From an uncultured Actinomycetes bacterium (GTDB lineage: Bacteria; Actinomycetota; Actinomycetes; Mycobacteriales; Mycobacteriaceae), in the NCBI GenBank assembly GCA_903911165.1, contig CAIWCQ010000048.1, forward strand, positions 1 through 6,015: 6,015 nucleotides of DNA, written 5' to 3'. Both the position numbers and the translations under genes were made by a program. The notes beneath the pieces were generated by a model, which was not told the DNA's origin, made no database searches, and saw only the letters and a program-made list of their open reading frames with translations. Of this stretch, positions 1 to 5,797 are shown in pieces (position 1 is the first letter of the stretch; each line of letters opens with the position of its first letter).

Positions 1-1556
1 CCGCCGGTGGCGTTGGCGCCGAACCCTTCGGCTCCGGGGAACGCCGCGAGTGGGGTTGACGCGTCGGGAGTCGGGCTGACCGCCACCGTCACCGCAGTAC
101 TGGCCGTACCTCCGCGGCCGTCGACGACGGTCACGGTGAAGCCGTCCGCACGATCCGCAGGCGTCGCACCCGGTGCCGCCGCGGTGTTCCGCGCGGCAAC
201 GGTCGGCGTGTAGGTGAACGCACCGGTGCCGGCGTTGATGATGATCGCACCCTTGGCTGTCGACGCAGGGGCGCTGTAGGTCAACGTGTCACCATCGGCG
301 TCGGTGGCGCTCACACTGCCGGTCACCACACCCGTCAACGCATTCGGGACACCCACCACCGGGGTGCCGGAGACCGGGTTGACATTCGACGGACTGACCA
401 CGACGGTCACCGACGCCGTCGCGGTGCCGCCCTGCCCATCGGTCACCATCACGGTGAAGGAGTCGGCGCGTTCCCCGGCGGTGGCACCCAGTGCCGCCGC
501 GCGGTGCCGGGCCGGTGCGGTCGGCGGGTAGTTGAACGCGCCGGTGTCGGCGTTGATGATGATCGCGCCCTTGGCCGTCGTCGCAGGGGCGCTGTAGGTC
601 AACGTGTCACCATCGACGTCCGTGGCACTCGCACTGCCGCTCACCACACCCGTCAACGCATTCGGCGTTCCCACCACCGGGGTGCTCAACACCGGCGCGC
701 GATTGGCCGGGGTGAAGGGCGCGACGATCACCGCAACCGGGCTGGTGGAGGAATCCCCGCGGCTGCCGATCAGCCCGAAGGAGAGCAGGTTGAGCAACCC
801 CGCAAGGCCGTGGATCGCGAAGCCGCTGGGCGCGTCGCTGACGGTGACCCGGAAGGAGTCGGTGACTCCGGCCGCGACCGCCGCGTCCGGCGTGTAGGTC
901 CAGTTGCCGTCGGGGCTGACCGCTGCGACTCCGTGGGTGGGACCCTCGGTGATGGTGTAGCTGAGCCTAGGGCTGTCGGGGTCAACAGCATTGAGGAGAC
1001 CGGTGACCACACCGGCGGCGCCCTGTGTGGTTTGGGTCGGGCGCAATTGCGGCGTCTGGTTGTTGAAGAAGGCCGACACACCCCGAAAGAAGGAACTGAT
1101 GGGATCAGTGGCGACGGCGTGGGCGGAAAGTGGTTGCGGAACAGTTGATTCGGCGAGCGCGACGGCGGCGCTATTCTCTCGGCGCGCAGGGGCCGGTGGC
1201 ACCACATCGACCGGCGGTGCCGTCGCGTCGCCGATCCCGGGAACAAGCGCCGCGACCGGGGCAAGCTCGGACCGGGAGGGCCGCACTGGCCGCGACGTCA
1301 CCCGGGCAGTCGGAGCGGAGACGGACCTCGCCAATGCGCCCCGAACACCGGGGTCGCGGTTGCCGCGCAGTCGGCCAGCGTCCACTGGTTGGGTCGGCCG
1401 TTCCATCGCCGACGAGGCATCGGGGGTGACCGAGTCGGCGGCGGCCGTTCCCGTGCCGCCCGCCATGACGGCCAGACCGATTCCCAGGGTCGCGGCCAGG
1501 GGGCCGACACGGCCCACGAACGGTCCGGCTTTGATCAGATTTGACCCAGCGTTCAT
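1..1556 (-). CDS. Secreted cadherin/VCBS-repeat protein with start of a pectate-lyase-like domain (3' end outside window)
   Basis: Reading leftward from ATG at 1556, the frame stays open for 518 codons to the window edge, so the C-terminus is missing. Residues 1-40 form a Sec signal peptide (hydrophobic 19-32, likely cleavage AAA|DS after residue 40). Residues 41-160 are Pro/Arg/Ala-rich and probably disordered. Three beta-sandwich repeats follow: a divergent one (about 172-279), then two near-identical 106-residue copies (285-390, 391-496) with DxDGD motifs at D313/D315/D317 and D419/D421/D423, typical of calcium-binding cadherin/VCBS-like modules. The last residues, AAFPGAEGFGANATG (504-518), match the N-terminal signature of family 1 pectate lyases (PGAEGFG..TTGGRGG). 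I infer a cell-surface or secreted polysaccharide lyase or related beta-helix protein, with repeats as spacer or adhesion modules. ATG 1556 is the first start after an in-frame TAG, and a GGGGGA SD lies just upstream. The enzymatic part is not visible, so activity is unproven. Confidence 0.85.
   Translation of the reverse strand, partial: MNAGSNLIKAGPFVGRVGPLAATLGIGLAVMAGGTGTAAADSVTPDASSAMERPTQPVDAGRLRGNRDPGVRGALARSVSAPTARVTSRPVRPSRSELAPVAALVPGIGDATAPPVDVVPPAPARRENSAAVALAESTVPQPLSAHAVATDPISSFFRGVSAFFNNQTPQLRPTQTTQGAAGVVTGLLNAVDPDSPRLSYTITEGPTHGVAAVSPDGNWTYTPDAAVAAGVTDSFRVTVSDAPSGFAIHGLAGLLNLLSFGLIGSRGDSSTSPVAVIVAPFTPANRAPVLSTPVVGTPNALTGVVSGSASATDVDGDTLTYSAPATTAKGAIIINADTGAFNYPPTAPARHRAAALGATAGERADSFTVMVTDGQGGTATASVTVVVSPSNVNPVSGTPVVGVPNALTGVVTGSVSATDADGDTLTYSAPASTAKGAIIINAGTGAFTYTPTVAARNTAAAPGATPADRADGFTVTVVDGRGGTASTAVTVAVSPTPDASTPLAAFPGAEGFGANATG
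69..704 (-). repeat. Two tandem 318-bp direct repeats encoding cadherin-like modules
   Basis: Two adjacent 318-bp copies (387-704 and 69-386) keep an exact 318-base offset throughout, i.e. 106 codons. Much of the sequence is identical at DNA level, including a 25-base perfect match at 323-347 and 641-665. The match extends to synonymous positions, which suggests a fairly recent in-frame duplication or gene conversion inside the lyase-like gene. The upstream domain (about 740-1040) is related in fold only and does not share the DNA identity. Confidence 0.9.
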
Positions 1557-1561
1557 CGAAT

Positions 1562-1586
1562 CCCCCGATTTGCGGACCCGCGGGGG
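1562..1586 (-). promoter_or_regulatory. Hairpin covering the ribosome binding site of the leftward secreted gene
   Basis: The leader of the leftward gene contains CCCCCG and CGGGGG as perfect 6-base complementary arms separated by 13 bases. The downstream arm is the SD sequence itself (GGGGGA, ending 5 bases before ATG 1556). A folded leader would hide the SD. An alternative inner GCGG/CCGC pairing also exists and is partly incompatible with the outer one. The complementarity is seen directly; a regulatory role is inferred. Confidence 0.4.
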
Positions 1587-1646
1587 AACCGCTCTATTAA
1601 CCGTCCTCCACAACCCCACGATTGGCAACCCCTTACCGCCGATAAG

Positions 1647-1677
1647 GTGACGAAAGTCCCGAAACTGGGGCTACAGT
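1647..1677 (+). promoter_or_regulatory. Candidate promoter for the phosphodiesterase gene
   Basis: TACAGT at 1672-1677 fits the mycobacterial TANNNT -10 box, and GTGACG at 1647-1652 is a 4/6 match to a -35 box with a long 19-bp spacer. Transcription would begin about 7 bases after the -10, at or next to the ATG at 1685. No good SD precedes that ATG, which fits a leaderless mRNA. The short inverted repeat CCTTA/TAAGG (1631-1635, 1643-1647) touches the -35 and could be an operator, but its arms are only 5 bases. Confidence 0.4.
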
Positions 1678-1684
1678 CACATGC

Positions 1685-3556
1685 ATGAAAACTGTCAAAC
1701 AGATGTGCCTCGGAGTTGCTGTAGCCGGAATCGTCGCCGGCGCGGGATCAGCGGTCTCGACCGCAGTCGCCTCGGCAGATCCCGCCGCGCCCGACTCGAC
1801 CCGTTCGGCCGACGCCACCGACGCAGGTTCATCGGCACCCGTCGGTTCGCGGGCGGAAGTCCGCGACCGTTCAGCCAGATCTCGCGCTGCCACCTCCACC
1901 GTGGAGCCCGCCACCACTTCCGTAGAGACTGCGAACAACGACCGCCCCCGAGCGTCGGTGCAGCAACGGGCGCCGCGAACAGCAGCAACAGCGATTCGCT
2001 CGCCACGGACCGTCAGGGTCGCGGTCGAGTCGGTGTCCGCGCCCTCCAGTGCCGCGGATGTCACCGCACCTGAGGGGTTCGCCCCGCCGCAACCGGTCGC
2101 GCAGGTGGCCGCCGCCGCAGCTGTCGTCGCCGCGCCCGTGGCTTTCGCCGCCGTGCCGGCGCTTCCCGCCCCGGCGCCGGTTCCGCTTCTGCCACTGCTT
2201 CCGTTCCCAGCACTGCCGGTCGCCCCCGCCAGTGCCGCGACGGTCAGCAGTGCATCTTCGACAACGACCCGCCGCGGCGCCAACGCGGTCGCCGCCGTTC
2301 AGGTCACCGAGCCGAAGCGCGTACTGCTGATCGGCACCGACGGCACGAACCTGGACAAGGTATTGGCCGACCCTGCCAACGTCGGATTCTTCGATCTCAT
2401 GGCTGAGAGTGTCACCGGCGCCACCAGTATCGTCGGGCACACCACGATCTCGGGTCCGTCGTGGACGACGATCCTGACCGGCGTGTGGGACAACAAGAGT
2501 GGCGTGATCAACAACATCTTCAACCCGGCGCCGTACGACGCCTGGCCGACGGTGTTCAACCTGCTCGAGGCACACAACCCGGACATCGATACGGCCGTGA
2601 TCGCCGACTGGAAGTACATCAACGACATCGGGGCCGCCGGCGCCTTCCCCGTTGCGGCCGACGACAACATCTTCGTGCCCTTCGACACGAGTTGGGAAAA
2701 CACCGACGATGACGTGACAACCGCGACCATCGCGCGGATCAACGCGACCCAGGCAGCCGACTCGTCCTTCATCTTCTCCTACCAGGTAGCCGTTGACGAG
2801 GCCGGACACGCCTACGGCGGCGGATCGCCGGAGTATGCCGCCGCCATCGTCAACACCAGCGAGAACATCGCCGCGATCATGGAGGCGGTTAACGACTGGG
2901 AGGACGCCAACCCGGGTGAGGAGTGGACGGTGATCGTCACTACCGACCACGGCCACCAGCAGTCGGTGGGCTTCGGTCACGGCTTCCAATCACCCAACGA
3001 GACATCGTCGTTCGTCATCTTCGACCTTGAGGGTGACGGGGCCAATGACGGCAAGCAGAATCTTGGGTACTCGAACGCCGACATCACGCCCACGATCGTG
3101 AACCTGTTCGGGGCGCCACCGCGATCCGACTTCGACGGGGTGTCGCTGGCGACCAAGACCGACAGCATCGTCGATCCGGTCGATCTCGGCCAGGCACTCA
3201 ACGACGCCGTCAACACGTTCGGCTACCCGAACATCGGTACCGATATCGCACTCGGCATTCGGACCATCTTCGGATCCATCCCGTACTTCCTGGACGGCTT
3301 CGTGACCACCATCACCGGCCAATTGCAGAGCATCGTCGAACAGGACATCTTCTTGGTCAGTGCGCTGGCCGGCGCAGCCGAATTCCTGGTCCAGATCACC
3401 GGCGACGTGCTCGTCTTCACGACCCAGGCAGTGGCCCGGGTGGTCGCGTATCTGACCGGTGCCGGCACGATCCCCCCGACGGATCTGCCGCTGACACCGC
3501 CGCCGGCGGACTCGGTGCTCGTTCCGGTGTGGCTGCCGGCCGCCGTCCTGGTCTGA
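1685..3556 (+). CDS. Secreted alkaline-phosphatase-superfamily phosphodiesterase (type I phosphodiesterase/nucleotide pyrophosphatase-like)
   Basis: A 623-residue exported hydrolase. Residues 1-31 are a signal peptide (K2, K5, hydrophobic core, ASA|DP cleavage after 31). Residues 32-205 are a low-complexity Ala/Pro/Ser linker containing a hydrophobic Val/Ala/Pro/Leu stretch at 138-181. The catalytic domain spans about 210-490 and has the full superfamily metal site: D219 (GTDG), nucleophile S256 (ISGPSW, aligned with Thr of TFPNHY in NPP enzymes), D371 and H375 (DEAGH), D421-H422 (TDHGH) and H432 (FGHG). The family hydrolyses phosphodiesters or phosphomonoesters with two metals, usually zinc; the substrate here cannot be read from sequence. 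Residues 491-623 are an extra, largely hydrophobic C-terminal tail of unknown role ending in a Pro-rich stretch. ATG 1685 is the most upstream start after an in-frame TAA (1643); M7 is a less likely alternative because it loses the N-terminal lysines. The gene is divergent from the lyase-like gene and abuts the convergent SDR gene. Confidence 0.88.
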   Translation: MKTVKQMCLGVAVAGIVAGAGSAVSTAVASADPAAPDSTRSADATDAGSSAPVGSRAEVRDRSARSRAATSTVEPATTSVETANNDRPRASVQQRAPRTAATAIRSPRTVRVAVESVSAPSSAADVTAPEGFAPPQPVAQVAAAAAVVAAPVAFAAVPALPAPAPVPLLPLLPFPALPVAPASAATVSSASSTTTRRGANAVAAVQVTEPKRVLLIGTDGTNLDKVLADPANVGFFDLMAESVTGATSIVGHTTISGPSWTTILTGVWDNKSGVINNIFNPAPYDAWPTVFNLLEAHNPDIDTAVIADWKYINDIGAAGAFPVAADDNIFVPFDTSWENTDDDVTTATIARINATQAADSSFIFSYQVAVDEAGHAYGGGSPEYAAAIVNTSENIAAIMEAVNDWEDANPGEEWTVIVTTDHGHQQSVGFGHGFQSPNETSSFVIFDLEGDGANDGKQNLGYSNADITPTIVNLFGAPPRSDFDGVSLATKTDSIVDPVDLGQALNDAVNTFGYPNIGTDIALGIRTIFGSIPYFLDGFVTTITGQLQSIVEQDIFLVSALAGAAEFLVQITGDVLVFTTQAVARVVAYLTGAGTIPPTDLPLTPPPADSVLVPVWLPAAVLV

Positions 3557-4351
3557 TCACTTCGGCAGGATGCGTGACCTGGCCCCGCCGCCGGCGACCT
3601 GGATAGTCTGACCACTGACCCAGCCGGCGGCAGGGGATGCCAGCCACAGGAATGCGTTGGCGACGTCCTGCGGGGTGCCGGCCCGGCCGGTGAGATTCCT
3701 GGGGTTAGCGAGCGCATTGCGGACCTGTTCGTCAAGACCGATATCGGCGTAGGCGTCGGTCAACACCGTGCCGATCAGCACGGAGTTCACCCGGACCCGC
3801 GGTCCGAAGTAGTGCGCCACACTCAGCATCGCGTGATTCAGCGCCGCCTTGGCGGCGGAGTAGGCGAGGAACTCAAACGCCGGCGTCACGGCGACCATCG
3901 ACCCCGAGTTGGTGACGGTGGCGTTGCCGGCCTCGAGTAGATATGGCCTACAGGCAGCGGTCATCCTCAGCGCCGCAACACAATTGATTTTGTACTCCTC
4001 CACCATGTCCTCGACTGCGATGTCGAGTGGATCCTCACAGTTCCTGCCCCACCCGACATTGTTGACCAGGGTCGAGATGCCGCCCAACGCGGCGACGGTG
4101 CGCTCGACGACTCGGGCGACGTCGGCATCCTCGGTGACGTCACACGCCATCCCCGAAACATCCGCACCGGTTTCCGCGGCGATCGTCGCAGCGGTCTCGA
4201 CTGCCTTGTCGCCGTTGCGGTCGGCGATCACCACACTCGCGCCCGCCCCGGCGAATGTGCGGGCAATGGCCTCGCCGATGTTCTGCGCGCCCCCGGTCAC
4301 GATGGCGACATGGCCGTCCATCCGGAAGTCGGCGAAGGCGTCAAATGTCAT
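3557..4351 (-). CDS. Short-chain dehydrogenase/reductase, 7-alpha-hydroxysteroid-dehydrogenase-like
   Basis: A 264-residue classical SDR, normal length for the family, cytosolic. The Rossmann cofactor motif is TGGAQNIG (19-26), with Asn replacing the usual third Gly-side residue. D44 at the end of the second strand predicts preference for NAD(H) over NADP(H). NNVG (97-100) replaces NNAG. The catalytic tetrad is N123, S151, Y164 and K168 (YSAAK). The PG motif after the active site is IGT (193-195) without proline. The C-terminal stretch PQDVANAFLWLASPAAGWVSGQ, and the LTDA after the active site, resemble bacterial 7-alpha-hydroxysteroid dehydrogenase, so a hydroxysteroid or similar alicyclic alcohol is a reasonable guess. 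A 3-oxoacyl reductase or sugar dehydrogenase cannot be excluded. ATG 4351 has a good SD (AAGGGG, 5 bases upstream), and an in-frame TAA at 4361-4363 rules out earlier starts. The gene is divergent from the second SDR across a repeat array. Confidence 0.9.
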   Translation of the reverse strand: MTFDAFADFRMDGHVAIVTGGAQNIGEAIARTFAGAGASVVIADRNGDKAVETAATIAAETGADVSGMACDVTEDADVARVVERTVAALGGISTLVNNVGWGRNCEDPLDIAVEDMVEEYKINCVAALRMTAACRPYLLEAGNATVTNSGSMVAVTPAFEFLAYSAAKAALNHAMLSVAHYFGPRVRVNSVLIGTVLTDAYADIGLDEQVRNALANPRNLTGRAGTPQDVANAFLWLASPAAGWVSGQTIQVAGGGARSRILPK

Positions 4352-4362
4352 GGGTGCCCCTT

Positions 4363-4438
4363 ATCAGTGCGTCGCATCAGTGATACCCCCCATCAGTGAA
4401 ACCCCACATCAGTGATACCCCCCATCAGTGAAACCTAA
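4363..4438. repeat. Tandem operator-like array, five ATCAGTG boxes between divergent SDR genes
   Basis: ATCAGTG occurs at 4363, 4376, 4392, 4408 and 4424, spaced 13, 16, 16 and 16 bases. Four full 16-bp units (4375-4438) alternate CATCAGTGATACCCCC and CATCAGTGAAACC plus three variable bases (CCA in unit 2, TAA in unit 4), giving a 32-bp higher-order period. Units 1 and 3 contain ATCAGTGATA, which includes the palindrome ATCA-G-TGAT and equals 10 contiguous bases of the core of the Tn10 tet operator O2. The array starts 11 bases from one ATG and ends 14 bases before the other, so a bound TetR-type repressor could control both genes. The repeats are plain in the sequence; the operator role is inferred. 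Confidence 0.7.
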
Positions 4439-4452
4439 GCAATACTTCCCCA

Positions 4453-5307
4453 ATGGGCACTTACGCGGTCACCGGTTCGGCATCCGGGATGGGCGCCGCG
4501 GTCGCCGCGAGATTGCTCGGGTCCGGCCACACCGTCATCGGAGTCGACATCCGAGGTGCCGACATCATCGCCGATCTGTCGACGCTGGCGGGTCGCCGCG
4601 GTGCCGCGGCCGACGTGCTTGCCGCCTGTTCAGGTCGCCTGGACGGTGCGGTACTAGCCGCCGGTCTCGGACCAACCAAAGGTGCCGAACGGGCGGTCAC
4701 CGAGGTGAATTACTTCGGCGTGGTCGAACTACTGCAGGCATGGCGTCCGGCACTGGCGTCCGCCGAACGCGCGAAAGTCGTTGTTTTCGGGAGCAATTCG
4801 ACGACCACAGTGCCAGCGGTTCCCGGCCGGGCAATCCGAGCGCTGTTGGCCGGCGACATCGAGAAAGCGGTGCGCGCCTACCGGATTTTCGGGCGCTACG
4901 GCCCGCCCGTTGCTTACGCGGCGTCGAAGATCGCGCTCAGCCGTTGGGTGCGCCGCCACGCAGTGACGGCGCAGTGGGCCGGGGCCGGGATCCGACTCAA
5001 CGCACTGGCCCCGGGGGCGATCATGACGCCCATGCTCGAAGAGCAGTTGGCCGATCCGGTGGAAGCGAAGGCGGTTCGCGAATTCCCCATCCCGATCGGC
5101 GGATTCGGCGACGCCGGCCAACTCGCCGACTGGGTGGTGTTCATGCTCTCCGATTCAGCCGACTTCCTCTGCGGCAGCGTGGTTTTCGTCGATGGCGGCC
5201 CAGATGCGTACTTCCGGCCCGACGACTGGCCACGGGCGGTGCCGGCCCGCCGGTTGCTGTCCTACCTCCGCCGGACCCGTCAGTACTCGCAAAAGAGCCG
5301 GTCATGA
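4453..5307 (+). CDS. Short-chain dehydrogenase/reductase, 3-alpha-hydroxysteroid dehydrogenase/carbonyl reductase-like
   Basis: A 284-residue SDR resembling Comamonas 3-alpha-HSD/carbonyl reductase (HsdA), which oxidises 3-alpha-hydroxysteroids with NAD. Shared features by recall are GVDIR followed by IADLST (30-44), AGLGP (70-74), VNYFG (85-89), LNALAPGAIMTP (182-193) and DGGPDAYFRP near the end. The cofactor loop is TGSASGMG (7-14) and D32 predicts NAD(H). S114, Y155 and K159 (YAASK) form the active site at the same numbering I recall for HsdA. The usual NNAG motif is replaced by AAGLG, as in HsdA. A 24-residue basic tail (261-284, eight Arg/Lys) extends beyond the usual end. There is no SD before ATG 4453, and an in-frame TGA inside the last repeat unit (4429) rules out earlier starts, so the start may be leaderless or weakly translated. 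Its stop overlaps the next gene by 4 bases. Confidence 0.88.
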   Translation: MGTYAVTGSASGMGAAVAARLLGSGHTVIGVDIRGADIIADLSTLAGRRGAAADVLAACSGRLDGAVLAAGLGPTKGAERAVTEVNYFGVVELLQAWRPALASAERAKVVVFGSNSTTTVPAVPGRAIRALLAGDIEKAVRAYRIFGRYGPPVAYAASKIALSRWVRRHAVTAQWAGAGIRLNALAPGAIMTPMLEEQLADPVEAKAVREFPIPIGGFGDAGQLADWVVFMLSDSADFLCGSVVFVDGGPDAYFRPDDWPRAVPARRLLSYLRRTRQYSQKSRS

Positions 5308-5744
5308 TCCCGCGATGGGGTGTCCTACTGACCGCGTTGACCGTCGCGCTGGCAGCGTCGGGCTGCGCGGACGAAGCGCCGGAATCGGGGCCGCAGACCA
5401 TCACGATCGAGGTGTCCTACGACGACGCGCTGAACCAGGTGAACATCACCCGCGCCGTCACCATGAACGTCGGTGACACCCTCCAGGTGAGCCTGGCGTC
5501 CAACTCCTCCACCGGTTTTCGCTGGACACCGGACATGCAAATCACCGACGCGGCGGTGATGGCGCAAGCCGGCCATGAGGTTCTCGCCCCCACGGCCGGG
5601 CGGCCCGGAGCGGCGGGCCGGGAGGTGTGGGCACTGCAGGCCATCGGACCCGGCACCACCACCGTGTCCACCACCTACGGGCGTCCATGGACGGGCGGGG
5701 AGAAGGATGCGTGGACGTTTACCGCCGAGGTGACGGTCGACTGA
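5304..5744 (+). CDS. Chagasin-type (I42 family) cysteine protease inhibitor lipoprotein
   Basis: A 146-residue lipoprotein. Residues 1-20 are a signal peptide with lipobox ASGC, and C21 would be lipidated, anchoring the protein outside the membrane. The rest is one chagasin/I42 domain with all three inhibitory loops: NSSTGFRW (67-74, equivalent to NPTTGY/F), GAAGREVW (102-109, equivalent to GxxGxxxW/F) and YGRPW (125-129, the RPW loop). The family inserts these loops into the active-site cleft of papain-like cysteine peptidases. The natural target in this organism is not visible and may be a host, predator or neighbour enzyme. ATG 5304 overlaps the SDR stop as ATGA, with only a weak AAGAG SD, so translation is probably coupled to the SDR. 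The same frame stays open upstream through the SDR gene, but the lipobox fixes the start here. Length is normal for the family plus leader. Confidence 0.9.
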   Translation: MIPRWGVLLTALTVALAASGCADEAPESGPQTITIEVSYDDALNQVNITRAVTMNVGDTLQVSLASNSSTGFRWTPDMQITDAAVMAQAGHEVLAPTAGRPGAAGREVWALQAIGPGTTTVSTTYGRPWTGGEKDAWTFTAEVTVD

Positions 5745-5754
5745 GCCTCTGCGA

Positions 5755-5791
5755 GTCACTGGCGTCACTTTAGTCACCCAGTAAGTACTCT
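5755..5791 (+). promoter_or_regulatory. Candidate promoter with three 9-bp-spaced GTCAC repeats
   Basis: GTCACT (5755), GTCACT (5764) and GTCACC (5773) stand exactly 9 bases apart in the 53-bp gap after the inhibitor gene. They are followed by TACTCT (5786-5791), a TANNNT -10 box. No recognisable TTGACA -35 sits at 17 bases, so the direct repeats may bind an activator in its place. The predicted transcription start falls on or beside GTG 5798. Motifs are seen directly; function is inferred. No convincing terminator hairpin follows the inhibitor gene in this gap. Confidence 0.4.
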
Positions 5792-5797
5792 GAACGG

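Noticed and set aside
504..1148. Rightward ORF of 214 codons, and others at 7-213, 286-531, 604-897, 991-1650
   Set aside because: Antisense to the leftward repeat protein, which has a signal peptide, repeated domains and an SD. These translations are Arg/Gly-rich or simply mirror the repeats and show no domain or RBS.
1557..1620. Promoter for the leftward lyase-like gene
   Set aside because: AT-rich TTAATAG (about 1595-1601, leftward strand) is the only candidate -10, but it matches TANNNT poorly and has no -35 partner, so I did not annotate it.
1871..2989. Leftward ORF of 372 codons opposite the phosphodiesterase
   Set aside because: It lies antisense to a domain-rich gene with intact catalytic motifs. 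The predicted protein is low complexity (Gly/Arg/Val), typical of open frames in GC-rich DNA.
4375..4438. CRISPR array
   Set aside because: The 16-bp units are contiguous with no unique spacers and too short; they form a tandem repeat, not repeat-spacer structure.
4428..5303. Upstream 292 codons of the frame that ends at 5744
   Set aside because: This frame overlaps the HsdA-like SDR and gives an Arg-rich shadow protein. Only the part from ATG 5304 has a signal peptide, lipobox and I42 domain.
5325..5777. Leftward ORF of 150 codons opposite the inhibitor gene
   Set aside because: Antisense to a protein with three conserved inhibitory loops, and has no recognisable domain or SD.
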